DNA of 64,000 bases from an uncultured Clostridia bacterium. Its GTDB lineage: Bacteria; Bacillota; Clostridia; Oscillospirales; Oscillospiraceae. Within the stretch, counting starts at the first letter, position 1; every line of letters starts with the position of its first letter. The stretch spans positions 62,001 to 126,000 of the forward strand of contig CALADI010000011.1 in assembly GCA_937890525.1 (NCBI GenBank), written 5' to 3'. Under the pieces are notes generated by a model that saw only the letters and a list, made by a program, of their open reading frames with translations, made no database searches and was not told where the DNA came from. Shown piece by piece: positions 49,930 through 59,279 of this stretch. The translations under genes were made by a program, and so were the position numbers.

Positions 49930-52194
49930 TCATCCATTGCATTGCAGGATGCCGCTTCGCAATGTGACGCCCAGCATGATCTGCTTGGTCTGACCGTCTG
50001 AGTCAAAGCGCACCTGAGCGATGCCTTGACAGATCCCCAGCACCACCCCGGTGCCGAATACCCTGTGGGTGACGGAGCTGCCCACACAGATCGATTCCTC
50101 GCCGGCGGGGGCGGCAGGGGTGCCGGAGGGCGTGGCCGGCTCAGAAATGGTTACAGGCGCCCGCTGGGTATAGAGTTCCCAAAGCGGAGCAAGCTGAAGC
50201 CGTTTGCCGGGATACTCCACCAGAAGGGTATCGCCGCAATGGGCGATGATCCGCCCCTTGCCGAACCTAACATGGCGGAAGCTGCGGCGGCAAAGATCCT
50301 GCTGCAAGGCGTGGAAGAGATCCTCTGGGTCTGGGGCAGGAGACGGGATGTGGGACAGCAGCTCCCGAACAAACTGGGAGGGACGATCCGGGCATTGGAA
50401 CAGGTATAGATCGTCTTTCGCCCGGGTCATGGCCACATAAAAGATTCGCCGTTCCTCTTGATACTGGGCGCTTTCCTCCGGCGTCATATCCCCGGTGGGG
50501 ATGCGGGCGGGAAGCACCCCGTCCAGAATGTCCAGAAGATAGACGCATGGGTACTCCAGTCCTTTGCTGGAATGGACGGTGGACAGGATGATCGCAGGCC
50601 CTTCCGGATCTTGGTGGGTATCCACCAGATGCTGTAAGGCTTCAAGGCGCTCCAGCAGGGCAGACGGGTCTGCCACCTGCTCTGCAAGTAGGTACAGAAT
50701 GTCGAATTTCCCGCTGTCCAGCTTGTTTCGGTTCACATAACTCTGGTAATTCAGAATGCTCCAAATCTGGCGCAGGGCGGTCTGGGCGGACTGCTTCGGC
50801 AGAGAGGGCAGAAGATCCCGCAGGGTCTCAGCACCCTCCCGTCCGTATCCGCTGAGTTCCGGGCATTGGGCGAGAGCCTCCAGAATGGGGGTGCCAAAGT
50901 CGGCATGGCGGCGGCAGGCAGATTCAGCGGCGCTTTTGGTGATGGGGAAGCCGAATTTGTAGTAGATCCGCAGGAAGCGCTGAGGATCATCGGGGTTTAT
51001 AGACAGATGCAGGATGTCGACCAGATCCGCAATGACCCGATGGGTGAAGAAGGTGTTCTCAAACCGCTTGCAGACATAGGGCACGCCGCTGCGCTCGAAC
51101 AGGTCGATCAGGGGCAGGGCGCTGTCATTATTGCGGTATAGGATCGCTGTGTCGGCGGGACGGCGCTGCCCCAGCTGAAAGAGGAACTTGTACTGGGCGA
51201 TCCGGTCGCAGGTGCGGATGAGATGGAGGGGCGCACCCTCCGGGCGGTTGGGACGCAGCAGCTTGTCCCGGCGGAAGAGATTCTTTGAAACGAAGCTGTT
51301 GGCGGCAGAGACGATGGCTTGGGTGGAGCGGTAGTTCTGCTCCATCAGCAGGATCTTCGCTCCGGGGTGCTCCAGTTCGAAATCCAGAAGCGCCTGAGGA
51401 AATGCAGCACGGAAGCCGTAGATGCTCTGATCCTCGTCGCCCACCATGAACAGATTGCCATGCTTGGCGCACAGCAGCCCGATGATCTGGTGCTGGATCT
51501 TGGAGGTGTCTTGGGCTTCGTCTACGCACAGGTAGGGGTATCGATCCTGAAATTCTGCAAGGATGTCCGGGTAGCTCTTCAGGATGGTCAGGGCGTAGCC
51601 CATCTGGTCATCAAAGTCCATGCGCTGCTCCTGCTTCAGCTGCCCGCAGTACCGCCGGTACAGCTGGGGCATCTTGCTCACAGAAAACTCATGGGCATCC
51701 AGTTCCTCGTCGGAGAGCATCATGTTTTTAATATAGGTGATGCCGGTGCGGATGTCCTTGATGGTGCTTTCGGTGGGATATTCCCCGTGGAGCTCCCGGT
51801 AGATCCTGCCCACCATGGCGGCCGCCGCGTCGTTGGGGATCAGCTCGAAGGGATGCCCCGAGCCGTAGGTGCGGGCGTAACGGCGGATGATCTGAGCGGA
51901 CAGGCTGTTGATGGTGCAAAACTGCATACCATCAGCGATGTCTTTGCCGAACAGATCGACAAATCGCTGGCGCATCTCCACGGTGGCGGCGACGGTATAG
52001 GTCATGGTCAGGATCCGCTGAGCGGGAATGCCGTGGCAATGGATCATGTACCCCAGCCGTGTGACCAGCACGGTGGTCTTACCGCTGCCCGGCACAGCCA
52101 GCAGCAGAACTGCGCCGTCCACGCTGTGCACGGCCTCGATCTGCTGGGGATTGAAGGTTTTCAGATATATCTGGTCAAATTCTGTGGATGTCAT
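49930..52194 (-). CDS. UvrD/Rep-type superfamily 1 helicase
   Basis: This 754-residue helicase has all SF1A motifs: Walker A VPGSGKTTVL (near residue 36), CVDEAQDTS for Walker B, GDEDQSIYGFRAA, EQNYRSTQ, STVHSSKGLEYP and VAMTRAKDDLYLF. There is no AddA nuclease domain. The C-terminal 80 residues carry a small RNA polymerase-binding-like Tudor fold (VGSSVTHRVFGTGVVLGI...VRFDSDG), as in PcrA/UvrD. Because the N-terminus and length differ from canonical PcrA, it may be an additional paralogue. ATG 52194 follows AGGAG. Confidence 0.92.
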   Translation of the reverse strand: MTSTEFDQIYLKTFNPQQIEAVHSVDGAVLLLAVPGSGKTTVLVTRLGYMIHCHGIPAQRILTMTYTVAATVEMRQRFVDLFGKDIADGMQFCTINSLSAQIIRRYARTYGSGHPFELIPNDAAAAMVGRIYRELHGEYPTESTIKDIRTGITYIKNMMLSDEELDAHEFSVSKMPQLYRRYCGQLKQEQRMDFDDQMGYALTILKSYPDILAEFQDRYPYLCVDEAQDTSKIQHQIIGLLCAKHGNLFMVGDEDQSIYGFRAAFPQALLDFELEHPGAKILLMEQNYRSTQAIVSAANSFVSKNLFRRDKLLRPNRPEGAPLHLIRTCDRIAQYKFLFQLGQRRPADTAILYRNNDSALPLIDLFERSGVPYVCKRFENTFFTHRVIADLVDILHLSINPDDPQRFLRIYYKFGFPITKSAAESACRRHADFGTPILEALAQCPELSGYGREGAETLRDLLPSLPKQSAQTALRQIWSILNYQSYVNRNKLDSGKFDILYLLAEQVADPSALLERLEALQHLVDTHQDPEGPAIILSTVHSSKGLEYPCVYLLDILDGVLPARIPTGDMTPEESAQYQEERRIFYVAMTRAKDDLYLFQCPDRPSQFVRELLSHIPSPAPDPEDLFHALQQDLCRRSFRHVRFGKGRIIAHCGDTLLVEYPGKRLQLAPLWELYTQRAPVTISEPATPSGTPAAPAGEESICVGSSVTHRVFGTGVVLGICQGIAQVRFDSDGQTKQIMLGVTLRSGILQCNG

Positions 52195-52228
52195 GGCCGC
52201 TCCTGAAAATAAGGTGATAGTTGGATCT

Positions 52229-52257
52229 ATTTTATCCGCTGGGCTGCCCTGCGTCAA
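52229..52257 (-). promoter_or_regulatory. Promoter of the helicase gene
   Basis: On the minus strand TTGACG, 17 bp and TAAAAT lie 35 bp upstream of the start. Confidence 0.7.
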
Positions 52258-52398
52258 GGGGCGCTTGTCAGCGGCAGCGCCGGTGTGATATCATAACAAA
52301 AAGGAAATATGTAAAATATCCTGTTTTTTGGACTGGATCATTGATACCATGTCGAATGAGGAAAAACCGCCATTGGTGCGGAAAAGGAGGAAGGCAAC

Positions 52399-53535
52399 AT
52401 GAAATGGATCCATTTGTCGGATCTGCACTTGGGCAAACGGCTGCGGGAAGTGTCGCTGATGGAGGATCAGACCTATATTCTGGGGCAGATCATGACGCTG
52501 ATCGATGCGGAGCAGCCTGATGCGGTGCTGATCTGCGGCGATGTGTATGACAAATCCGTGCCCACAGCGGAGGCGGTGGGGCTGTTCGACGATTTTCTCT
52601 GGGGGCTTGCCCGGCGGAAAGTGCCCACCATGGTCATCAGCGGAAACCACGACTCAGCCGAGCGGCTGGCATTCGGGGGCAGGCTGATGGATCCGTCCGG
52701 GATCCACATTTCCCCGGTGTACGACGGAAATGTAGCGCCCGTGGTGCTGGAAGACAGGTATGGGCAGGTGCGTTTTTATATGCTGCCCTTCCTCAAGCCT
52801 GCGTCGGTGCGGCGGCTGGATGAAGCGGACACGGTGCACAGCTACACCGATGCGGTGAAGCTGGCCATTGACCGGATGAACATTGACCCCGGTGCTCGCA
52901 ATGTGCTTCTGACCCACCAATTCATGGCGGGCGCGGGAACCTGCGAATCCGAGGAACTGACGGGGGGCGGGACGGATCAGGTGGATGCCTCTCTATTTGA
53001 CGATTTTGACTATGTGGCGCTGGGACATCTGCACAGCCCCCAGAATGTCCATTCTCCCAAGATCCGCTACTGTGGGACACCGCTGAAATACTCCTTTTCC
53101 GAGGTGGATCATGTCAAGAGCGTCACGGTGGTGGAACTGGAGGAGAAAGGCTCGCTGAAGGTGCGCACCTTGCCTCTGCATCCGCTGCGGGATCTGCGGA
53201 GGATCCGGGGCAGCTATGAGCAGATGGTGTCACGGGACTTTTATGAGGGAACGGCGGTAGAGGATTACCTCCGCATTACCCTGACCGATGAGATCGAGAT
53301 CCCGGAGGTAATGGGGCGGCTGCGTGCCATCTACCCTAATGTGCTGTGGATCGACTACGACAACAGCCGCACCAGAGCCGATGCCCAGATCGGCACGGCA
53401 GACCGCCCCCAAGAGCGGCCGCCGGAGGAATTGTTTGGGGAATTATTCGCATTACAAAACAATCACCCCATGACCGAGGAGCAGTACGCCCTGGTCACGG
53501 AGTTGATCTGTCAGATCCGGGAGGAACAGCAATGA
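52399..53535 (+). CDS. sbcD: Nuclease SbcCD subunit D
   Basis: This 378-residue Mre11-type nuclease has the metal-binding phosphoesterase motifs WIHLSDLHLGKR, ICGDVYDKSVP, VISGNHDSAERL, LLTHQF and ALGHLHSPQN. A C-terminal capping domain follows. With SbcC it cuts DNA hairpins and protein-blocked ends. GGAGG precedes the ATG. The sbcC start overlaps its stop (ATGA). Confidence 0.97.
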   Translation: MKWIHLSDLHLGKRLREVSLMEDQTYILGQIMTLIDAEQPDAVLICGDVYDKSVPTAEAVGLFDDFLWGLARRKVPTMVISGNHDSAERLAFGGRLMDPSGIHISPVYDGNVAPVVLEDRYGQVRFYMLPFLKPASVRRLDEADTVHSYTDAVKLAIDRMNIDPGARNVLLTHQFMAGAGTCESEELTGGGTDQVDASLFDDFDYVALGHLHSPQNVHSPKIRYCGTPLKYSFSEVDHVKSVTVVELEEKGSLKVRTLPLHPLRDLRRIRGSYEQMVSRDFYEGTAVEDYLRITLTDEIEIPEVMGRLRAIYPNVLWIDYDNSRTRADAQIGTADRPQERPPEELFGELFALQNNHPMTEEQYALVTELICQIREEQQ

Positions 53536-56273
53536 GACCTTTGATGCTGCAAATGCGGGGCTTTGGCCCCTATGCCGGGGATACCCGGGTGGATTTTGAG
53601 ACTTTGGGTACCAAGGGACTGTATCTGATCACCGGGGATACCGGGGCAGGCAAGACCACCATTTTTGATGCCATCAGCTTTGCCTTGTTCGGCGAGCCCA
53701 GCGGAGAAAACCGGGATCCGGGGATGCTGCGCTCCAAGTATGCAAAGCCGGAGACTCCTACGGAGGTAGTGCTCACCTTCCGCAATGGAGACAAGGTGTA
53801 CAAGGTGACGAGAAACCCGGAGTATCAGCGCACCAAGCTGCGTGGAGACGGGCAGACCACCCAGAAGGCGGATGCGTCGCTGGAACTTCCTGACGGCAGA
53901 GTGATCGCCCGCCGTTCGGATGTCGACCAATATCTGCGCCAGATCATCGGGCTGGATCGGGAACGGTTCTCCCAGATCGCCATGATCGCCCAAGGGGATT
54001 TCCAGCGGATGCTGATGGCGCAAACCGACGACCGCCAGCGGATCTTCCGCAAGGTGTTCCACACGGAGTTCTTCGTCACCTTGCAAAACCGGCTGCGGGA
54101 ACAGTCCGAGGGGGCACGCGTTCAATGGGAGCAGGCCAACTCCGCCATCGAGCAGGCGCTGAGCCAGATCCGCTGGGGGGAACAGCCCCCTGTTGCCCAA
54201 GGGCGGATGCCCGCCGATCAGGTGATGCCCTTGCTGGATGGGCACATTGCGGGGGATCGGCGGCAGCGTGAGGGATTGGAACAGCAGCTTCAAGCGCTGA
54301 ACACCGAGATGGAAGCGGTGAATGCCGCAGAAGTCCGCCAGAACCAGCGCAAGACCCTCACCGCAGATCTTCAAAGGGAAGAACAGCGGCACGCCGCCGG
54401 AGCAGCGGAACTGGCGCAGGTCAAGCAGGTCGTGGAGCAGGCGCAGGAGCGGCAGCCCCGGGCACAATGGTGCGCCGACCGGATCGCCCAGATCCAAGTG
54501 CGGATGCCGGAGTATGATGAACTGGAAAAACATCAGGCACAGTACCGACTGTGCAGCCAGCAGCATCAGAAGAAGCAGGCCCGGCAGCAAACACTGGAGA
54601 GCCGCTTGGAAGTCCGGCGCTCAGAACTGGAACAGATGCGGCAAAAACTCAGTCGTCTGACGGAACTGACAGAGGGTAGGGAAAACTGCCTGTTGGAACA
54701 GCAGCAGGAACAGCGGCGGCTCGAGCAGGCGCAGGACTTGCAGCGCCGGTACGATGCGTGGCAGCAGGATCAGACCCGGTTGGAGCAGGCCCAGCGCAGA
54801 TATCTTCAGGCGCAGCAGCAGGCGCTGGAATTGCAGGGGATCTACGATGCAAACCACCGGGCATTTCTGAATCAGCAGGCGGGACTGCTGGCCCAGACCC
54901 TATCCGACGGCGTGCCTTGCCCGGTGTGCGGATCACCCCATCATCCGGCGCCGGCGGCGCTGGAAGCCGGGGCGCCTACCCAAGATCAAGTCCGTAAGGA
55001 TAAACAGCAGGCAGAGGATGCATCCCGTACAGCAGAAAAGCGGAGTATCGAAGCCGGAGAGTGGAAGGGGCGTGTGACCGCTGCGTGGGAGTCGCTGAGC
55101 ACCGCACAGGCGGCGCTGCTCCCGGACTGCCCCATAGAGCAGCTTCAAGAGCGTATCCGGCAGCTTGCCGATGCGTCGGCAGAGCGGATCAGGGTGCTTG
55201 AGCAGCACCTTAAGGTTCTGGATCAAAATGCAGCGCAGAGCAAGCAGCTTGCCCAGCAGATCACCGGGCGGGAGGAGGAACTCCACCATGCCGAGGAGGA
55301 GACAGCGCAGCTGGGGAAGGAACTCACCGTGCTCACCTCGGAACTGGAAATGCTGGAACGGATGATCCAATCGGGGGCGCAGAAGCTGGAATACCCCAGT
55401 AAGGAAGGTGCAAGCGCCCAGATCCGCAGCCTGACCGATGAACGCCAGAAGATCCTCGCCGGGGTGGAGAATGCCCAGAAGCGGTATCAGCAGGTGTTGG
55501 AGCAGAGCACCTGCCGGCAGGCGAAGATGGAGCAGCTGCGGGAGCAGATCGCAGCCTGCCCCCAGACCGATGAGCAGGCGCTCATGACCCGGCGCACCGA
55601 GTTGGAGCAGCGGCGCACCGCACTTACCCAAAGCATCCGGGAGATCTTTTCCCGGGAGGAGCAGAACCGGACAATCCGGGAGCAGGTGAGCAGGGGACTT
55701 TCCTCGCTGACGGCGATGGAGAGCAGATACCGGATGCTGCGGGAACTGTCCGACACCGCCGGGGGCAGGATCACCGGCAAAGAGAAGATCACTTTGGAGA
55801 CCTACATCCAGACCACCTATTTCGACCGCATCCTCGCCAGAGCCAATGTGCGGCTGATGAAGATGACCTTGGGGCAGTATGAGCTGATCCGCCGCAGCGT
55901 GCCCCTGAAGAATCAGGGTAAGAGCGGACTGGATCTGGATGTCATCGACCACTACAACGGCACCAGCCGCAGCGTCCGCACCCTGTCCGGCGGCGAATCT
56001 TTTCAAGCGTCGCTGGCGCTGGCGCTGGGACTGTCCGACGAAGTCCAGTCCTCCACCGGGATCCGGATGGATACCCTGTTTGTGGACGAGGGCTTCGGCT
56101 CGCTGGATCCCCAGGCGCTGGATCAGGCCTACCGTGCCCTGTCGGATCTTACCGAAGGCAACCGCCTTGTGGGGATCATCTCCCATGTGGCAGAGCTGAA
56201 AGAGAAGATCGACCGGCAGATCGTGGTGACGAAAAAATCCTCCGGGGGCAGTACAGCGGTGGTTCGAACTTGA
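53532..56273 (+). CDS. sbcC: Nuclease SbcCD subunit C (SMC-like ATPase)
   Basis: This 913-residue ATPase has Walker A GDTGAGKTTIFDAISFALFG near residue 35, long coiled coils, and the zinc hook CPVCGSPHHP near residue 465 for dimer tethering. The C-terminal head carries LSGGESFQASLALALGLSD and LFVDEGFGSLD. ATG 53532 gives the canonical MRPLMLQMRGFGPY start and 4-bp coupling to sbcD; the long upstream in-frame extension is a shadow within sbcD. The coiled-coil arms are Gln-rich. Confidence 0.97.
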   Translation: MRPLMLQMRGFGPYAGDTRVDFETLGTKGLYLITGDTGAGKTTIFDAISFALFGEPSGENRDPGMLRSKYAKPETPTEVVLTFRNGDKVYKVTRNPEYQRTKLRGDGQTTQKADASLELPDGRVIARRSDVDQYLRQIIGLDRERFSQIAMIAQGDFQRMLMAQTDDRQRIFRKVFHTEFFVTLQNRLREQSEGARVQWEQANSAIEQALSQIRWGEQPPVAQGRMPADQVMPLLDGHIAGDRRQREGLEQQLQALNTEMEAVNAAEVRQNQRKTLTADLQREEQRHAAGAAELAQVKQVVEQAQERQPRAQWCADRIAQIQVRMPEYDELEKHQAQYRLCSQQHQKKQARQQTLESRLEVRRSELEQMRQKLSRLTELTEGRENCLLEQQQEQRRLEQAQDLQRRYDAWQQDQTRLEQAQRRYLQAQQQALELQGIYDANHRAFLNQQAGLLAQTLSDGVPCPVCGSPHHPAPAALEAGAPTQDQVRKDKQQAEDASRTAEKRSIEAGEWKGRVTAAWESLSTAQAALLPDCPIEQLQERIRQLADASAERIRVLEQHLKVLDQNAAQSKQLAQQITGREEELHHAEEETAQLGKELTVLTSELEMLERMIQSGAQKLEYPSKEGASAQIRSLTDERQKILAGVENAQKRYQQVLEQSTCRQAKMEQLREQIAACPQTDEQALMTRRTELEQRRTALTQSIREIFSREEQNRTIREQVSRGLSSLTAMESRYRMLRELSDTAGGRITGKEKITLETYIQTTYFDRILARANVRLMKMTLGQYELIRRSVPLKNQGKSGLDLDVIDHYNGTSRSVRTLSGGESFQASLALALGLSDEVQSSTGIRMDTLFVDEGFGSLDPQALDQAYRALSDLTEGNRLVGIISHVAELKEKIDRQIVVTKKSSGGSTAVVRT

Positions 56274-56286
56274 GAAACGGGGAAAC

Positions 56287-56347
56287 TCAACAAATGTTGA
56301 ATTTCTGTTGAAATGGAGTTGACACTGGCAGTGTATCATTCTATTAT
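56287..56347 (+). promoter_or_regulatory. Promoter with triple 11-bp GTTGA repeats (copy 1)
   Basis: TGTTGA, TGTTGA and AGTTGA begin at 56295, 56306 and 56317, an exact 11-bp period. An inverted TCAACA at 56287-56292 precedes the first. TTGACA (56319-56324), 17 bp and TATTAT form the promoter, overlapping repeat 3. The dyad ACACT-GGC-AGTGT (56322-56334) lies in the spacer. Such repeats suit an OmpR-family regulator. Confidence 0.75.
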
Positions 56348-56407
56348 CAAAGCGGAGAACTTCCGGGGGCCGGTTTGGACGCCCGGAGGAGAATGGAGGT
56401 TCCCAAT

Positions 56408-57400
56408 ATGAAAGAGAAAAAACACAACTCCAATCAGCAGTCCCCTCAGACACCGGAACTCGTCCTGCCCATCGAGCATGACAGTGTCCAGATCCTCACC
56501 GCCGCTGAGGATGTGCGCAAGCAGATGCAGGAGTACTTCCCCCGGATGCTTCAGGAGGATCTGGAATCGGATGCAGCCCTCAGAGCCGAGTCGCTGAAGC
56601 GTGCGTCTAACAATCTGTCCAAGGCATCCAAGACGATCTATGCGGTGAAAGATGAACTGGCAGGACGGATGAAGGACATTCGCCAGCAGCGCAAGAAAAA
56701 TATGCTGCTGTCGGCGCCTGCCAATGCCACCATCGACCAGCAGGAGCAGGAAGGCGATCATTTCGCCAAGGGACTCAATGGATATAAGCTGCTGCTGGTG
56801 TGCTTCATCGGCAGTTTCTTCGGGGTCATCATTGAGATGCTGTGGTGTCTGGTGTCCCGTGGGTATATCGAGAGCCGTGCAGGTCTGGTCTATGGTCCGT
56901 TTAATCTACTCTACGGCTTCGGCGCGGTGGTGCTCACCGTTACGCTGTATAAATTCCGCAACCGGGGGGCGTGGATCTCCTTCTTGGGCGGAATCATTGT
57001 GGGCAGCGTGGTGGAGTATGTCTGCTCTTGGGGGCAGGAGCTGGTATTCGGCACCCGCTCTTGGGATTACAGCAAAATGCCCTTTAATATCAACGGACGG
57101 ATCTGCCTGCTCTACTCCATCTTCTGGGGGATCTTGGGGGTGCTGTGGATCAAGAATCTCTATCCTCGGATGGCGAAGCTGATTTTGAAGATCCCCAATC
57201 GGGTGGGTAAGATCTGCACATGGGTGCTGCTGGCGTTCTTCGTGGTGAATACTGTGATGTCCGGCATTGCGCTGACCCGCTGGAGCCAGCGCAATGCGGG
57301 GATCCCGGCCGCCAACACCTTCTGGCAGACCATCGATGAGCGGTTCCCCGATGAACGGATGGAGAAAGTCTATGCCAATATGGTATTTTCAGAGGATTGA
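56408..57400 (+). CDS. CmpB-like putative ABC-transporter type IV membrane protein
   Basis: The protein has 330 residues. The first 125 residues are soluble and charged (DVRKQMQEYFPRMLQEDLESDAAL, coiled-coil-like). Residues about 130-300 form six helices with the CmpB-family blocks FIGSFFGVIIEMLWCLVSRGYIESRAGLVYGPFNLLYGFGA and CSWGQELVFGTRSWDYS. Family function is unknown. ATG 56408 lies 8 nt after GGAGG; ATG 56393 is an alternative with poorer spacing. It is the first gene of the operon with the response regulator. Confidence 0.85.
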   Translation: MKEKKHNSNQQSPQTPELVLPIEHDSVQILTAAEDVRKQMQEYFPRMLQEDLESDAALRAESLKRASNNLSKASKTIYAVKDELAGRMKDIRQQRKKNMLLSAPANATIDQQEQEGDHFAKGLNGYKLLLVCFIGSFFGVIIEMLWCLVSRGYIESRAGLVYGPFNLLYGFGAVVLTVTLYKFRNRGAWISFLGGIIVGSVVEYVCSWGQELVFGTRSWDYSKMPFNINGRICLLYSIFWGILGVLWIKNLYPRMAKLILKIPNRVGKICTWVLLAFFVVNTVMSGIALTRWSQRNAGIPAANTFWQTIDERFPDERMEKVYANMVFSED

Positions 57401-57427
57401 CCGAAACAAAGACAAGGGGGGATTGCC

Positions 57428-58099
57428 ATGCTGAAGATCCTGATCGTGGAGGATGACTGGGAGCTGCGCCAGCTCTTTTCCCATGTGCTGACCAAGAACG
57501 GCTACGCCGTCACAGGGGTTTGCAATGGGCAGGAGGGACTGGATGCGCTGGATCAAGGGTACTATGACCTGATCATCTCCGATGTGATGATGCCGGTGAT
57601 GGACGGATTTGAGATGGTGCGCCAGCTTCGGGAGTCCGGCGGCGCCACCCCGGTGCTGATGATCACCGCCAAGGATTCTTTTGACGATATGCGTCTGGGA
57701 TTCCTGTCCGGCACGGATGATTACATGGTAAAGCCCGTGAATGTGAACGAGATGGTGCTGCGGGTGGGGGCGCTGCTGCGCCGGGCGCAGATGATCCATG
57801 ACCGCCGACAGGTGCTTGGGGGCACGGTGATGGAGTGCGACTCGCTGACGGTGAAATGCGGGGGAGAATCCTCGGTGCTGCCCCAGAAGGAATTTATGCT
57901 TCTGTACAAAATGGCATCTTACCCCGGGCGGATCTTCACCCGGCAGCAGCTTATGGATGAGATCTGGGGCTACGACAGCGAGAGCGACCCCCACACGGTG
58001 GATGTCCACATCGGACGGCTGCGGGAGCGGTTTCGGGATAACCCGGATTTTAAGATCGTGACCATGCGGGGTGTGGGCTACAAGGTGGTGAAGCTATGA
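57428..58099 (+). CDS. OmpR-family response regulator
   Basis: This 223-residue regulator has a receiver domain with phosphoacceptor Asp52 (IISDVMMPVMDGF), acidic pocket ED at 8-10 and Lys102 (YMVKPV). The C-terminal winged helix follows (LPQKEFMLLYKMASYPGRIFTRQQLMDEIWGY...TVDVHIGRLRERF). It overlaps the kinase gene by 4 bp. The 11-bp repeats at 56.3 and 59.2 kb are its likely binding sites. Confidence 0.95.
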   Translation: MLKILIVEDDWELRQLFSHVLTKNGYAVTGVCNGQEGLDALDQGYYDLIISDVMMPVMDGFEMVRQLRESGGATPVLMITAKDSFDDMRLGFLSGTDDYMVKPVNVNEMVLRVGALLRRAQMIHDRRQVLGGTVMECDSLTVKCGGESSVLPQKEFMLLYKMASYPGRIFTRQQLMDEIWGYDSESDPHTVDVHIGRLRERFRDNPDFKIVTMRGVGYKVVKL

Positions 58100-59136
58100 G
58101 AAGATGGAAACGGAAGATCTCCTCTAAGCTGTCCATGCGGCTGTTCTTTTCGCTGTTTTTCATTGTGGCACTGATCCTCATCAATGCTGCGGCAGCGGTG
58201 ATCATTTCCCTGCTGGGGCGGGCGATCCCGCTGCTGCATCGGCTGCCGGGGTTTGTGTGGCTGCTGATCATCAGCGCAGTTCTGGGCAGCGGCATCACGG
58301 CGCTTCTGGTGGCGTTCTTCTTTGACCCCATCACCAAGCTGGGCAATGCCATGCGCCGGGTGGCACAGGGGGATTTTGATGTGACGCTGGATACCCGGCA
58401 TACCTTCCGGGAGGTGCGCCAGATCAATCAGGATTTCAATCTCATGACCAAAGAGCTGGGTTCTACCGAGATCTTAAAGACGGAGTTCGTTTCCAATGTT
58501 TCCCATGAATTCAAGACCCCCATCAACGCCATCGAGGGCTATGCGACGCTGCTTCAGGATACGGATCTTTCCCGGGATCAGCAGCAGATGTATGTGGAGA
58601 AGATCCTGCTGAACACCGGCAGGCTCTCCAAGTTGGTGGGGAATATCCTGCTGCTGTCCAAGGTGGACAACCAGCAGATCCAGCCCCATGTGACCACCTA
58701 CCGTCTGGATGAGCAGATCCGCCAGTCCATTCTGGCGCTGGAGCCTCTGTGGACGAAGAAGGACAACGAGTTCGATGTGGATCTGGAGCGGGTGGAGTTT
58801 ACAGGCAGCGAGAACCTGCTGATGCATGTGTGGAACAATCTCATCGAGAATGCCATTAAATATGGACCGGATCGGGGAGTCATCGCCATGAAATTGGTTC
58901 AGCGGGATCAGACGGCGGTGTTCACCATTGATGATGAAGGACCGGGGATCCGCCCGGAGGATCGTCAGCATATTTTTGATCGGTTCTATCAAGCGGACAG
59001 CTCCCGAAAAACCGAAGGCAACGGACTGGGACTTGCGTTGGTAAAGCAGATCCTGACCATCTCCGGCGGAACCATCCGTGTGGATCCTCTGCCGGTCAGA
59101 GGGACTCGGTTTACCGTTACCCTTCCTATGGAATAA
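58096..59136 (+). CDS. Sensor histidine kinase with HAMP domain
   Basis: This 346-residue kinase has two membrane helices (about residues 15-37 and 53-77) with only about 15 residues outside between them. A HAMP domain follows, then H-box VSNVSHEFKTPINAIEGY, N-box NNLIENAIKYG, and G-boxes DEGPGI and GNGLGLALV. The lack of an outer sensor domain suggests detection within the membrane, as in BceS-like intramembrane kinases, perhaps through a partner such as the CmpB-like protein or the exporter. A terminator follows 4 bp after the stop. Confidence 0.94.
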   Translation: MRRWKRKISSKLSMRLFFSLFFIVALILINAAAAVIISLLGRAIPLLHRLPGFVWLLIISAVLGSGITALLVAFFFDPITKLGNAMRRVAQGDFDVTLDTRHTFREVRQINQDFNLMTKELGSTEILKTEFVSNVSHEFKTPINAIEGYATLLQDTDLSRDQQQMYVEKILLNTGRLSKLVGNILLLSKVDNQQIQPHVTTYRLDEQIRQSILALEPLWTKKDNEFDVDLERVEFTGSENLLMHVWNNLIENAIKYGPDRGVIAMKLVQRDQTAVFTIDDEGPGIRPEDRQHIFDRFYQADSSRKTEGNGLGLALVKQILTISGGTIRVDPLPVRGTRFTVTLPME

Positions 59137-59139
59137 AGG

Positions 59140-59171
59140 AAAAAGCGCCGGGCAAGTGCCCGGCGCTTTTT
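59140..59171 (+). terminator. Terminator after the kinase gene
   Basis: AAAAGCGCCGGGC and GCCCGGCGCTTTT form a 13-bp stem with an AAGT loop and T5. Confidence 0.92.
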
Positions 59172-59189
59172 CTGTCTGCAAGGGCTTTC

Positions 59190-59242
59190 TCAACAACTGT
59201 TGATATTTAGTTGAAGAAAAGTTGCACTAGTGCTTCTATTAT
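59190..59242 (+). promoter_or_regulatory. Promoter with triple 11-bp GTTGA repeats (copy 2)
   Basis: TGTTGA, AGTTGA and AGTTGC begin at 59198, 59209 and 59220, again exactly 11 bp apart, preceded by inverted TCAACA at 59190-59195. The shared -10 TTCTATTAT follows at 59234-59242. The dyad GCACTAGTGC lies between. The repeats lie 8 bp nearer the -10 than in copy 1 and no good -35 exists, so activation by a regulator is likely. Confidence 0.72.
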
Positions 59243-59279
59243 AGATGGTACAAGGACAATAGATGAAGGAGGCACATTG

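Noticed and set aside
53511..56453. Long minus-strand open frames opposite sbcC
   Set aside because: They are antisense shadows of GC-rich codons; SbcC is complete on the plus strand with all motifs.
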